Source: Streptococcus constellatus subsp. constellatus
GTDB lineage: Bacteria > Bacillota > Bacilli > Lactobacillales > Streptococcaceae
DNA length: 64,000 bases
NCBI RefSeq assembly: GCF_023167545.1
Contig: NZ_AP014647.1
Location: 992,001-1,056,000, forward strand
Direction: 5' to 3'
Both the position numbers and the translations under genes were made by a program. The notes below the pieces were generated by a model. It ran no database searches, was not told the origin of the DNA, and worked only from the letters and a program-made list of their open reading frames with translations. Positions 54,692-63,677 of this stretch are shown in pieces (within the stretch, counting starts at the first letter, position 1; each line of letters starts with the position of its first letter).

Positions 54692-55057
54692 TCATCTAAA
54701 AGTATGTAAAATTTCTTGATTTTGTATCACGAGGTAAACACCTAATAGAACAATCAAAGCAAAAAGTACTAATTTGATGATTCCTTTTACAAAACGAATC
54801 ACCCAAAGGATCATCATAGAACCAATCAACCACATAACGGCTGAATGATTGAAAAAGCCTTGAACTGCCTGACTGTTTTCGCCAAAAAAACTTTGGATAG
54901 GAGCTGGAATATGTTCTCGCCATGCAGCTGTCACTCCAATACGATTTGCAATATCAGAGCCACTTTTCCATAACCATGCAAAAATACTAGAATTAAAGAG
55001 AAACAAAAAAACTTGCTCTGGGAAATATCTAATGACTTTAAATATATTTTTTAACAT
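54692..55057 (-). CDS. Small membrane protein next to the matrixin protease
   Basis: A protein of 121 residues I do not recognise. Predicted hydrophobic segments lie at about 14-30 and 72-112, the latter probably two helices. Between them is an amphipathic stretch (AAWREHIPAPIQSFFGENSQAVQGFF). It begins one base after the stop of the matrixin gene, so the two are certainly co-transcribed and probably coupled. It could be a membrane partner or immunity-like factor of the protease, which is inference only. Confidence 0.7.
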   Translation of the reverse strand: MLKNIFKVIRYFPEQVFLFLFNSSIFAWLWKSGSDIANRIGVTAAWREHIPAPIQSFFGENSQAVQGFFNHSAVMWLIGSMMILWVIRFVKGIIKLVLFALIVLLGVYLVIQNQEILHTFR

Positions 55058-55058
55058 T

Positions 55059-55763
55059 TTATGATTGATACAACTCCTTTACTGTTTGAACGTCCACTGC
55101 TTGAATACTATAAAATGAACCAGAGGATTGCATGACAGATTTTTCTTCATTGTGTTCTAATCCAATCGCATGTCCCAATTCATGTTCTGCTGTGTTTACG
55201 ATTCGCTCATAAGAGTAGCCATATTGACTGTTTAATAGATAATAACGATTTAGTCGAACAGTTACATTTGTAAAACGCTTGGTCAGCAAATTGGTTTTGG
55301 ATTCTGCTTCGCCTGCCGCACTGACAGTGCTATTATTCATCTCTGTAGCTACAATATTGGCTTGATTTTTATCAGTTACAATCTGGAAAGTAAAGGCACC
55401 CGTTTGATTCCAAGCACGAATAGCTTCCTGATAAGCTGAGCGAAATGTTTCGTCTTGTGTCTCTATATAAACCGTAGCGCTTGCTTTATCCCACCGAACA
55501 CCAGATGCCTGATGAACATGATCGTCCGATAACCGCTTGGTTAGGTCTTTCACATTTTGCCTGACACCTAGCTGACTATCTTGTCCACTTACGTATCGAT
55601 AAATTTGGTTCACATCTTGCTGAAGCCCTGTCGCAAAATTGCTTTTAGAAGGACTCACGATATACAAGCTTCCTACAAAAAGAAGTGCTGTCGATGCAAC
55701 TGTGTAAACCAATCGCCAGAGCAGTCGAAATAACCTTGAAATCAATCGAAACAAAAATCTCAT
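55059..55763 (-). CDS. Matrixin-family (M10) zinc metalloprotease, membrane-anchored
   Basis: A protein of 234 residues. An N-terminal arginine-rich stretch and one hydrophobic helix (about 17-35) act as signal or anchor. The C-terminal catalytic domain has HELGHAIGLEH (zinc ligands His194, His198, His204 and catalytic Glu195) followed by a methionine turn (SVMQSSG). Prokaryotic matrixins are extracytoplasmic proteases with few known substrates. No propeptide cysteine switch is visible. Followed directly by an unknown membrane protein gene. Confidence 0.88.
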   Translation of the reverse strand: MRFLFRLISRLFRLLWRLVYTVASTALLFVGSLYIVSPSKSNFATGLQQDVNQIYRYVSGQDSQLGVRQNVKDLTKRLSDDHVHQASGVRWDKASATVYIETQDETFRSAYQEAIRAWNQTGAFTFQIVTDKNQANIVATEMNNSTVSAAGEAESKTNLLTKRFTNVTVRLNRYYLLNSQYGYSYERIVNTAEHELGHAIGLEHNEEKSVMQSSGSFYSIQAVDVQTVKELYQS

Positions 55764-55907
55764 ACTCTCCTCCTAATCTAAAAGATAAAAAGTAAGTATA
55801 ATGAGATTCACTTAAAAAATTCTTAAAATAAACGGTTGTAAAAGAAATGACAAATCTCTAAAAATCATTCCCTGTTAGATATAAGAACCAAAGATACCAC
55901 CACACAC

Positions 55908-56699
55908 TTAGGATAGGCGTTCCTCTACTTCAAAACCAATTGGCAACCATTTAAGAAATTCTTCTAACTGCTTTTCCCAATAATACCACTCGTGTTTCCC
56001 TGGAGCATGATGATACGTAATATCTAAACCACACTCGCGTAATTTTTTGACGGCTATTTCATTTGCTTGATAGAGAAAATCTTGCTCTCCACACCAAGTA
56101 TAGAATTTAGTTCTTTTATCTGACTTCTTTGCCATCGTTGTTAAGAAATGCTTCTCAACACCAGCTGCTTTCAAATCACCAAACACACCTTGCCAATAGC
56201 TGAGGTTCCCACCAGGTAATTCTTCCATATCTATATCATCAAGGCCTATCCCGATTGCCCCAGAAAATGACCCCGCATAAGAGAATCGATCCGTCATCAA
56301 AGCAATTTTATAAGCCCCGTAACCTCCCATAGATAAGCCAGCAATAAATGTTTTTTCACGTTTCCGGCTCATATTTGGAAAGAACCGTTGCATGATTTCA
56401 GGTAATTCTTTTGCTAATGCATCGTAATAGTTCAAACCATAAGCAGTATTAATGTACCAGGCAAGATCTGTTGACGGCATAATGACAATTAAATTTGTAT
56501 GGCGCAATAAACGCTCAATATTGGTCCGCTTTCGCCACGAATTTTCATTGCCGCCCATTCCATGCAAAAGGTAAAGAACGGGAATATCAGTGTCTGTCAC
56601 CTGATTAGGAGCTACTGCATCTGCATCAGGATAGATGACATTGACACGACGCTCCATTTCTAGTACTGTTGAGTGATACTCTATTTCAAAAAATGCCAT
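55908..56699 (-). CDS. estA: Esterase of the EstA/esterase D-like family
   Basis: A protein of 263 residues with an alpha/beta hydrolase fold. [13 protein letters not shown] forms the oxyanion region, GLSMGGYGA holds the nucleophile (Ser123), and the catalytic histidine is probably in PGKHEWYYW. It resembles streptococcal tributyrin esterase EstA, which cleaves short-chain acyl esters. It lies about 95 bases below the RNase J2 gene, as I recall for the pneumococcal genome. Confidence 0.87.
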   Translation of the reverse strand: MAFFEIEYHSTVLEMERRVNVIYPDADAVAPNQVTDTDIPVLYLLHGMGGNENSWRKRTNIERLLRHTNLIVIMPSTDLAWYINTAYGLNYYDALAKELPEIMQRFFPNMSRKREKTFIAGLSMGGYGAYKIALMTDRFSYAGSFSGAIGIGLDDIDMEELPGGNLSYWQGVFGDLKAAGVEKHFLTTMAKKSDKRTKFYTWCGEQDFLYQANEIAVKKLRECGLDITYHHAPGKHEWYYWEKQLEEFLKWLPIGFEVEERLS

Positions 56700-56729
56700 T
56701 TTATCTCCTTTTCCTATAAATGTAAGAAA

Positions 56730-56765
56730 GGGGCTGGAACATGTGTCCTGACCCCATTATTTTTT
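56730..56765 (-). terminator. Possible hairpin between RNase J2 and estA
   Basis: GGGG (56730-56733) pairs with CCCC (56752-56755), with further partial pairing (GGA/TCC) inside. Read leftward it is followed by TTTCTT only, a weak tract, so it may be partial or act as an RNA stabiliser. Confidence 0.35.
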
Positions 56766-56794
56766 GCTATATAAAATGTACTAATTTAGCCAGC

Positions 56795-58456
56795 TTAACG
56801 TACTTCCATTACAACGGGTAAAATGGCTGGACGACGTTTGGTTTGCTCAAAGAGGTATTTCGCAAGACTGTCACGTACAGCCCCCTTCAATTCACCCCAG
56901 TCAAAATTATCTTTCGCAAGGTAATCTTCAACTGTATTATTGATTAAATCAGCACTTTCACGTAAAATATCACGACTTTTCTTGACATAAACAAATCCAC
57001 GCGTGTGAACTTTTGCTTTTGAAATAATCTTCTTGTCACGACGGTTCACTGTAATAGCTACGATAAAGATACCATCTTCAGACAGAACTTTGCGGTCACG
57101 AAGAACGATATTCCCTACATCACCAATCGCATTTCCGTCAATCATGACATCGCCAGCAGGGACTGCACCAGCAAGCAAGAAATCTCCTTTTTCATATTCC
57201 ATAATGCTACCGCGTTTTGGAATAAAAATGTTTTCTGGCAGCATTCCAACAGCCATTGCAGCTTTAGCATGCGCTGCTAATTCACGATATTCTCCTTGAA
57301 TTGGGAACAAGAATTTTGGTTGCAAGAGATTTAACATCAGTTGCAAATCGCGCTCATTTCCATGACCAGACACCCGCAAATCTTGCGTAATCAATTTAAC
57401 AACACCACCAGCTTGATAAATCATATTTTCTACGCGCGCTACCAAGGCCTCTTTTGCGATAGACGGTGTTGTAACAATGTAAATCAAATCACCTTCTTTG
57501 ATTTCTACATAGCGGTGACGACCAATAGACATTTTGCGCAAGCCATTGATAGGCTCACCCATTCGACCAGTTTCCAAAATGATCAATTCATGATCTTCAA
57601 ATTTAGACATTTCTTTAGGTTTAATCAGCAAACGCTCATCTACAAGCGATAATTTCTTCAAGCGAATAGCCGTCCGAACGATATTTTCAATGTCAAACCC
57701 AGTCAGCACAACACGACGACCTGTCTTAGCAGCGGCTTCAAAAACCTGTTGAATACGCGAGAGATTACTTGCAACTGCTGCAACTATGACGCGTCCATTC
57801 CAATCACCAATCGTATCGGTGATTTCTTTGCCGACTTCACTTTCACTTGCCACTTGAATACTACTATCTGCATTTGCAGAATCACTAAGAAGAGCTAGAA
57901 CGCCTTCTCGACCAATTTCTGCTAAACGCGCAAAATCTGTTGCATAAGACTGACTAGCCGTTTGGTCAAACTTAAAATCACCCGTATAAACAATATTTCC
58001 TTCAGACGTTTTTAAGACAATCCCTAGACTCTCTGGAATGGAGTGCGTTGTTTTAAAGAAAGATACAATGGTACCTCCAAAGTCAATCTCTGTATCTTCA
58101 TCAATCACATGAAAATCATTGAATTTTTTAACCGTATCATTTCCTTTGACAAATAGCTTAGCCAGTTCAATCGTTAATTCCGATCCAAACACAGGTACCT
58201 TTGTTTCCGCCAACAAATAAGGCAGAGCACCAATCGCATCTGCATGTCCGTGTGTCAAAAAGACCCCTGCAATGCGGTCCTTATTTTCAAATAAATAGTC
58301 CATATTTGGAATGACAAAGTCCACACCAAGCTGTTCATTTTCCGGATACTTTAGTCCGACATCAAGGATAAAAATAGATTCATCCACTTCAGCGATGTAA
58401 AGATTTTTTCCATTTTCACGTACACCGCCCAAAGCAATCAATTTAATATTGCTCAT
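56795..58456 (-). CDS. rnjB: Ribonuclease J2
   Basis: A protein of 553 residues of the beta-CASP metallo-beta-lactamase family. The metal motif reads HGHADA (His69, His71, Asp73) where RNase J1 has HxHxDH, so the last histidine is an alanine. Such decay of motif II is typical of the J2 paralogue, which has weak activity and works with J1 in mRNA decay. Other motifs are YTGDFKFDQT, LLSDSANADSS, SGHGNERDLQLML and IQGEYREL. Start MSNIKLIALGGVRENGKN has a good ribosome site (AAGGAGAA). Confidence 0.93.
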   Translation of the reverse strand: MSNIKLIALGGVRENGKNLYIAEVDESIFILDVGLKYPENEQLGVDFVIPNMDYLFENKDRIAGVFLTHGHADAIGALPYLLAETKVPVFGSELTIELAKLFVKGNDTVKKFNDFHVIDEDTEIDFGGTIVSFFKTTHSIPESLGIVLKTSEGNIVYTGDFKFDQTASQSYATDFARLAEIGREGVLALLSDSANADSSIQVASESEVGKEITDTIGDWNGRVIVAAVASNLSRIQQVFEAAAKTGRRVVLTGFDIENIVRTAIRLKKLSLVDERLLIKPKEMSKFEDHELIILETGRMGEPINGLRKMSIGRHRYVEIKEGDLIYIVTTPSIAKEALVARVENMIYQAGGVVKLITQDLRVSGHGNERDLQLMLNLLQPKFLFPIQGEYRELAAHAKAAMAVGMLPENIFIPKRGSIMEYEKGDFLLAGAVPAGDVMIDGNAIGDVGNIVLRDRKVLSEDGIFIVAITVNRRDKKIISKAKVHTRGFVYVKKSRDILRESADLINNTVEDYLAKDNFDWGELKGAVRDSLAKYLFEQTKRRPAILPVVMEVR

Positions 58457-58589
58457 TGATTCTCCTTTTCATATTTTTCTTACTAACGGCCCTTGGCTTC
58501 CCAAGTCGAATTACAGTTTTGCAAATATTTTGCATATTTTATTTATTATACTACTTTTCATGATTTTTTTCAAAGAGGAGAACATACAA

Positions 58590-59069
58590 AAAAGCTCCTA
58601 GTTACTGTATTTCTACAGAAAGCTAGGAGCCGTCTCTATTTGCTAATAAGTGATAGATAGACTTTCAGAAAATAACTTTCTGAAAAGAGATTCTTATGAT
58701 GATTCCATCGTTATTTTATTAAAGAATGATTTTCTTGTCCACAATATATCAAAAACAAGTTTATTCATCTAAAACAATAGTGGTTTTTTACCAAAGCGTG
58801 AAAATCATTAAAAAGCTTTTATCGACTACATCAAATAATATTCTTCTTTATTCTTTCACTGCGTTCTCGATACGCGATGCAGTTCTACAAACCACTACAT
58901 GCTATCTTCAGAAATATTATCAAATACCTCCAATTAAGAAAAACAATTAGCAAATAGAAACTAATACATCATAAACGATTTAAAATATGAACGTTCTGAT
59001 ACCCATTGGAATCAGTCCTTTCTTATCTTTCTTTAATTATATTGTACACCTTCTTTTTTGAAAAAGCAA
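58590..59069 (-). ncRNA. Candidate small RNA or decayed transcription unit
   Basis: The gap between rnjB and the U32 gene is about 700 bases with no good gene. Read leftward, TTGCTT (complement of 59064-59069), a 17-base spacer and TACAAT (complement of 59041-59046) form a promoter, and a strong terminator lies at 58594-58630, giving a unit of about 440 bases. Inside are only tiny frames, such as MGIRTFIF behind AAAGGA near 59010, and a GGAGGTATTTG site near 58930 leading to a frame of about 12 residues. It may be a small RNA or a dead gene. Confidence 0.4.
58594..58630 (-). terminator. Strong intrinsic terminator, leftward
   Basis: GCTCCTAG (58594-58601) pairs with CTAGGAGC (58623-58630). 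A smaller inner stem (CTGTA/TACAG) and a leftward TTTTTTGTATG tail complete it. It does not directly follow a known gene. Confidence 0.85.
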
Positions 59070-59108
59070 GCGTTTACATTAAGATTTTTAAAATATTTTT
59101 TACAAATG

Positions 59109-59142
59109 AAAAGAGGTAGAAATATAATTCCAACCTCTTTTT
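59109..59142. terminator. Terminator below the U32 gene
   Basis: AAAAGAGGT (59109-59117) pairs with ACCTCTTTTT (59133-59142). It lies 12 bases past the stop of the leftward U32 gene and can act on both strands. Confidence 0.8.
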
Positions 59143-59153
59143 CAAAGTGAATT

Positions 59154-60440
59154 TTATGCCCGAACCGTGACACTTGTTCCGTCCTCTTTGTAAAGATTTA
59201 TCAGCCCCTCCTTACGACTACGTACCATGTCTCCTGGATAAACTGGATGTGGCAAGGAAATCGTCAATAGTTCCATCGGATTAGGAGCTCGATCAATTTT
59301 ATTTCCATCTGAATCGTGTAAATCTGTAATTACTGCATCAAAATGCCGGAAACCAGGACCATAAAATTCGACTAGGTCACCCTCGTTGATGACATTTCGT
59401 TGTCGAATAGTCGCTGTTTGTGTGGTAGAGTCATAAGCCACTACTTCTGCTACAAATTTATATTGCGGAATTTTACGACGTGCTCCAAAAAGCTGTTCAT
59501 TTTCAGTTGGCGTATGATAATAAAATCCTGTCGCCAATTCACGCTGCGCCACTTTCCACATCTCATCGACCAAGTCTTGCTTGATTGCTTCAAACTTTTC
59601 TGGACTTTCAAGATAAGCATCAACTGCAGCTTTATAACAATTTGAAACAGTGGATACATAGTGAATAGACTTCATACGCCCTTCAATTTTCAGACTATCC
59701 ACACCATTTTTAATCATATCAGGAATATGATCAATCATGGACATATCGACAGCCGACATGGAAAATTCTTCTGGAATTTCACCTTTTAAACTCTTGCGCT
59801 CTTGTCCAAACGGCATATCATACAAATCATATTTCCAACGGCAAGACTGAGAACAGCCCCCACGATTGGCGTCGCGCATGCTCATGTGATTTGACAAGGT
59901 ACAACGTCCTGAGTAAGAAATGCACATAGCTCCATGAACAAAAGCTTCAATCTCAACATCAGTATGCTTGCGGATTTCTGCTAATTCTTCCATGGAAACT
60001 TCACGTGCCAAAACCACACGCGTTAAACCTAAATCTTTCCAAAATTCTAGCGTTTCATAGTTTGTCGCGCTAGCTTGTGTTGACAAGTGCACTTCCAAAC
60101 CTGGCGCTTCTGTGCAAGCAATGGCAATCAAAGCTGGGTCTGACACGATAACGGCAGAAATTCCAATATCACGTAAAGTGCGGAACCATTCTCCAGCTCC
60201 TTCTTCATTTCCTTCATGTGTTACCATGTTCGCAGCTACATAGACTTTAGCGCCATACTCGCGAGCAAATTGAACGCCCTCTTCCATTTCTTCAAATGTA
60301 AAGTTTCCTGCACGACTACGCAAACCATAGGCTTGTCCGCCAATATAAACAGCATCCGCTCCATAACGAATGGCAACTTTCAGTTTTTCCAACGTTCCAG
60401 CAGGCGCCAGAACTTCTGGTCTTTTCAAAGTTTTTGTCAT
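59154..60440 (-). CDS. U32-family protein, tRNA hydroxylation (TrhP)-like
   Basis: A protein of 428 residues. The U32 signature (EAFVHGAMCISYSGRCTLSNHMSMRDANRGGCSQSCRWKY, in parts) contains the conserved cysteines that may hold an Fe-S cluster. The N-terminus (RPEVLAPAGTLEKLKVAIRYGADAVYIGG) is typical. Members were named collagenase-like peptidases (PrtC), but several act in tRNA U34 hydroxylation (TrhP/YegQ group) or related RNA modification. A second, shorter U32 gene lies upstream on the same strand, a pairing common in streptococci. Confidence 0.92.
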   Translation of the reverse strand: MTKTLKRPEVLAPAGTLEKLKVAIRYGADAVYIGGQAYGLRSRAGNFTFEEMEEGVQFAREYGAKVYVAANMVTHEGNEEGAGEWFRTLRDIGISAVIVSDPALIAIACTEAPGLEVHLSTQASATNYETLEFWKDLGLTRVVLAREVSMEELAEIRKHTDVEIEAFVHGAMCISYSGRCTLSNHMSMRDANRGGCSQSCRWKYDLYDMPFGQERKSLKGEIPEEFSMSAVDMSMIDHIPDMIKNGVDSLKIEGRMKSIHYVSTVSNCYKAAVDAYLESPEKFEAIKQDLVDEMWKVAQRELATGFYYHTPTENEQLFGARRKIPQYKFVAEVVAYDSTTQTATIRQRNVINEGDLVEFYGPGFRHFDAVITDLHDSDGNKIDRAPNPMELLTISLPHPVYPGDMVRSRKEGLINLYKEDGTSVTVRA

Positions 60441-60568
60441 ATTCTCTCTTTTCTAAATTCTAGTACTTAGCTTTTTCACTTTATAGTAAAAAGGGCTTGA
60501 AATCAAGCTAAAGGTGATAGATTGTGAAAGACAAACAAGCAATCACAACTCGCAACCACCTGTCTTCT

Positions 60569-61498
60569 TTATTTCACCTGATCTGGATCATACTCATAAA
60601 ATCCTGTATCTAGAAAACGATTCTCGGGGTGCAATTGATGAACTTGCTCATCTAATAGGAAAGCCTGATCATGTGTCAATTGATTGGTTTCAATCAATTC
60701 ACGCGCTTGCACAAAGAGTTTGGCAATTTCAACAAAATTGTGTCCCGGTGTATAAATCCCTTCAAGCTTCCAATGTGTGAAGCCATATTCTACCAATTCT
60801 CCAAGTTTCGTCATCATATCCAAATCATTATTCGCAAAAATATGCGTCCCATGATTGTCCTCAAAAATAGAATAATGGCTATTCGGATCACTCGGCTCTG
60901 CCAAGAATAAGTCACGCTCACGACTCTTTTCGTCATCAATATGAGTGAAATTGTAATAATTCTGCAAAAGCGGTCGCTTAGAATGATGAATGACGCTAGC
61001 ACCATAGACTAGTATCTCAACAGGAATTTCTAACACTTCCTGCATTTTAAACAATTCTGCCGATGGAATTTCCCGTGCTAAAACCGCCTCAGAAGCGCCT
61101 GCTTTCTGTCCCCAGAAGTTCACCTGACGACTGCTGGCAACCATAGTCGAGGCATCATAAATCGTCTTAAACGGATAACCGTCACGTTTTAACACATAAA
61201 ACACACCAGCATCTCCCACAGTAATATAATCTGCCTGAATATCCACTAAAAAATCAAGAAAAGGCTTGATATGATTCATCATTTCCTGATGCATTAACGC
61301 ATTGACAGCTACTGTCAGCTTTTTACCAGCTTTATGAACCAAATCTGCAATCTGGTGTAATTCCTCATAAGAAAAAGCATGGGGTAGACGAAGTCCATAC
61401 TCTTTTTCACCAACATATATGCGATCTATACCTACTTCTAAAAGCTCTTTTACTTGTTCAATACTCTCAGCAGTTGCTGTAATGATTATCTTTTCCAT
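60569..61498 (-). CDS. Second U32-family protein, probably partner of the first
   Basis: A protein of about 309 residues with the U32 fold (IIITATAESIEQVKELLEVGIDRIYVGEKEYGLRLPHAFS). The cysteine cluster of the longer protein is missing; the central motif is VYGASVIHHSKRPLLQNYY. I start at 61498 (MEKIIIT). An in-frame ATG at 61528 lies upstream of the TATAAT at 61505-61510. Because that -10 ends 6 bases before the ATG, the mRNA is predicted to be leaderless. Role is likely in the same tRNA modification step. Confidence 0.88.
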   Translation of the reverse strand: MEKIIITATAESIEQVKELLEVGIDRIYVGEKEYGLRLPHAFSYEELHQIADLVHKAGKKLTVAVNALMHQEMMNHIKPFLDFLVDIQADYITVGDAGVFYVLKRDGYPFKTIYDASTMVASSRQVNFWGQKAGASEAVLAREIPSAELFKMQEVLEIPVEILVYGASVIHHSKRPLLQNYYNFTHIDDEKSRERDLFLAEPSDPNSHYSIFEDNHGTHIFANNDLDMMTKLGELVEYGFTHWKLEGIYTPGHNFVEIAKLFVQARELIETNQLTHDQAFLLDEQVHQLHPENRFLDTGFYEYDPDQVK

Positions 61499-61504
61499 GT
61501 TAAA

Positions 61505-61513
61505 ATTATACCA
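61505..61513 (-). promoter_or_regulatory. Extended -10 directly before the U32 start
   Basis: TGGTATAAT read leftward (TATAAT complement of 61505-61510) with no ribosome site between it and the ATG at 61498. Normal spacing puts the transcript start at the ATG itself. Confidence 0.6.
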
Positions 61514-61636
61514 CATTTTTGATTTCACTTCTATTTTTTAAATTGAAAAGCATTTTTAGCCGTTTTGTAATCGTTATGTAATATTTATCTAATTGAAATC
61601 ATGGTAAAATAAGAGAGTACTGTAAGGAGAGAGAAC

Positions 61637-61924
61637 ATGACCGCAAGAAAATATCAGTCCTATCAAGAGGACTACACTTATCTAGAACAAGAACAATATC
61701 CCCTTTATCAAGATTATATTCCTAAAGCAAAAACGAATCCAAACCTGAAAGAATTGTTGTTTTTCGTGAATATTGCGACATTCTGTATCTTGACAGCTTT
61801 GTTTAGCTTTTTGTTTTTGTCAATTAAAGTAAATACATTTCTAGCCTTTACTTTAGCAATCGCTGTTAGCTTAGTGTGTATCAAAGTGCAGCAAGCATTT
61901 ATTCGTCGAAAAAGAAATAAATAG
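61637..61924 (+). CDS. DUF3270 family small membrane protein
   Basis: A protein of 95 residues with a tyrosine-rich cytoplasmic N-terminus (YQSYQEDYTYLEQEQYPLYQDY), two membrane helices (about 38-60 and 63-83) and a basic tail (RRKRNK). It matches the streptococcal DUF3270 family, whose role is unknown. An extended -10 (TGGTAAAAT) and a GGAGAG ribosome site precede it. It ends at its own terminator. Confidence 0.82.
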   Translation: MTARKYQSYQEDYTYLEQEQYPLYQDYIPKAKTNPNLKELLFFVNIATFCILTALFSFLFLSIKVNTFLAFTLAIAVSLVCIKVQQAFIRRKRNK

Positions 61925-61936
61925 TTTTGGGATTGA

Positions 61937-61966
61937 AGTGCCTGCTTTTTCAAAGGCACTGTTTTT
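61937..61966 (+). terminator. Terminator after the DUF3270 gene
   Basis: AGTGCCT (61937-61943) pairs with AGGCACT (61954-61960), followed by GTTTTT. Confidence 0.8.
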
Positions 61967-61999
61967 ATTGTGATGCAAATCGATTCAGTTAAACAGATA

Positions 62000-62030
62000 A
62001 AAAAATTGAGGTATTAATCCTCAATTTTTT
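62000..62030. terminator. Bidirectional terminator at the YtxH gene end
   Basis: AAAAAATTGAGG (62000-62011) pairs with CCTCAATTTTTT (62019-62030). The right arm overlaps the last codons of the leftward YtxH-domain gene, so it ends the hprK-lgt transcript. Confidence 0.88.
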
Positions 62031-62487
62031 TATCTTCGTTTTCCATTTCTGTTTCCTCAGTTTCTGTCAAATCAATGACAATGTCCTCAGGAGAATCTTC
62101 TTTTTCTGCTGATTCTGGAGCTGTTTTTTTTAATTCTTCTGGTGAAATCCCTTCTGGCGCCATTTTTTCTCGCCATTCTTGAAATTTCTCTTGTGAAAAT
62201 TCAACTACTTGTGTCGTCGCTTCTTTAACAGAGCCAAGAATTGTTTCACCTGTAATTTCTCCACTCTCAACCTTTTCTTTAGCTTGATTGACTGCTTCTA
62301 CAGCCTGATTAGAGAAATGATTGGCTTTTTGTACTACTTGATCTTTAACATTCTCTGGATTTTCTTTGACTTCATTCATGAAATCTGAAACCTTAGCCGT
62401 CACTTCTTTTCCTTTTTTACTAGTGAGAAATACTGCTGCAGCTGCTCCAGAGAGTGTTCCTAAAAGGATTGATGAAAATTTACCCAT
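62014..62487 (-). CDS. YtxH domain protein
   Basis: A protein of 157 residues. A hydrophobic glycine/alanine-rich N-terminal segment (SSILLGTLSGAAAAVFLTSKKGKEV) typical of YtxH proteins precedes a long amphipathic helix region (about 30-115) and a very acidic C-terminus. The family is linked to general stress in Bacillus. It lies 15 bases below the DUF948 gene, its usual partner. Confidence 0.85.
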   Translation of the reverse strand: MGKFSSILLGTLSGAAAAVFLTSKKGKEVTAKVSDFMNEVKENPENVKDQVVQKANHFSNQAVEAVNQAKEKVESGEITGETILGSVKEATTQVVEFSQEKFQEWREKMAPEGISPEELKKTAPESAEKEDSPEDIVIDLTETEETEMENEDKKIED

Positions 62488-62502
62488 AATAAACCTTCTT
62501 TC

Positions 62503-62886
62503 TTATTTTTTAAATAGTTTTGTAATCATCCGTAAGACCGATAAAGTTGCGCCAGCTTTTACACTATTTTTACCTGCTGTAGCAGCTTTTTTACTCAAAT
62601 GACGAGCAGAATCATTTAAATCTGAAACTGACTCTGACAAATCTGCAACTGCAGTGAAAAGTGGATTAATTGTTGTCATTTTCCCGTTAATATCATCTGC
62701 TAAAACATTCACTTTGGTTAACAATTCATTTGTCTGATAGAGTGTCACATTGACATCCGTTGTCAATACCTGAATTGTTTTTTCTGTTTCATCAACGACA
62801 GTTGAGATTTTCCTGACTAAGAAAATCGTATAAACAATCAAAGCAATCAAAGCAAGGGCCACTAAACTATAAGCAATTTCAAGCAT
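62503..62886 (-). CDS. DUF948 domain protein
   Basis: A protein of 127 residues with one N-terminal membrane helix (about 3-24) and a helical region with heptad-like spacing (VDETEKTIQVLTTDVNVTLYQTNELLTKVN). The DUF948 family is usually encoded beside YtxH, as here. Function unknown. It lies 17 bases below lgt. Confidence 0.87.
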   Translation of the reverse strand: MLEIAYSLVALALIALIVYTIFLVRKISTVVDETEKTIQVLTTDVNVTLYQTNELLTKVNVLADDINGKMTTINPLFTAVADLSESVSDLNDSARHLSKKAATAGKNSVKAGATLSVLRMITKLFKK

Positions 62887-62903
62887 CTTTTTCTCCTAAC
62901 TTT

Positions 62904-63677
62904 TTAATAATAAGGGGTATCTACTTTTTTTCTTTGGTAAATGATAAGAATAATTCCTGCGACCACTAGAACAGCAGACAACCATTGTGACACACGCAAG
63001 CCCGCAAACATGAGACTATCTGTTCGCATACCTTCAATCACCATGCGACCTATTCCATACCAAATAAGATAAAATCCAGTCATTTCTCCACGTTTGAGGA
63101 AATTTTTCTTTCTTCTCGCAACCATCACTAAAGCAAATCCTAACAAATTCCAAACCGACTCATAAAGGAAAGTTGGTTGCCGATAATGCCCATCAATATA
63201 CATTTGGTTGCGCATAAAACTTGGCAAGTAATCCAAACGTTTAACAATCGCTCCGTAAGCCTCTTGATTGAAGAAATTGCCCCATCGCCCAAGACTTTGA
63301 GCAATCATTACACCTGGAACAGCAATATCTAAAAAGTCTAGTGTGTTAATGAATTTTTGTTGGGAGAAGAAATATAAGACAATCGCTCCAGTAATTAAAC
63401 CACCATAAATAGCAATTCCCCCGTGCCAAATAGCAAAAATCTCAGCAGGATTTTTAGCATAATAGTTCCAGTCAAAAATGACATAGTAAATGCGAGCCCC
63501 AACGATCGACAGAGGAAATGCAACAAGAATAAAATCAAGAATGTCATCTGGAATAATCTTTTTCCTTGGTGCTTCTTTCATAGCTAGATAGACAGCTAAA
63601 ATCAAACCTGTCACAATACAAATCGCATACCAACGAATACTAAAAGGCCCTATCTTAAATGCAATTGGATTAATCAT
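62904..63677 (-). CDS. lgt: Prolipoprotein diacylglyceryl transferase
   Basis: A protein of about 257 residues with seven membrane segments. The Lgt signature ([13 protein letters not shown] and [18 protein letters not shown]) is complete. It transfers diacylglycerol to the lipobox cysteine, the step before LspA. I start at 63677 ([10 protein letters not shown]), 5 bases from GAGGTGG and overlapping the hprK stop by 8 bases; an in-frame ATG at 63689 lies before the ribosome site. Confidence 0.96.
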   Translation of the reverse strand: MINPIAFKIGPFSIRWYAICIVTGLILAVYLAMKEAPRKKIIPDDILDFILVAFPLSIVGARIYYVIFDWNYYAKNPAEIFAIWHGGIAIYGGLITGAIVLYFFSQQKFINTLDFLDIAVPGVMIAQSLGRWGNFFNQEAYGAIVKRLDYLPSFMRNQMYIDGHYRQPTFLYESVWNLLGFALVMVARRKKNFLKRGEMTGFYLIWYGIGRMVIEGMRTDSLMFAGLRVSQWLSAVLVVAGIILIIYQRKKVDTPYY

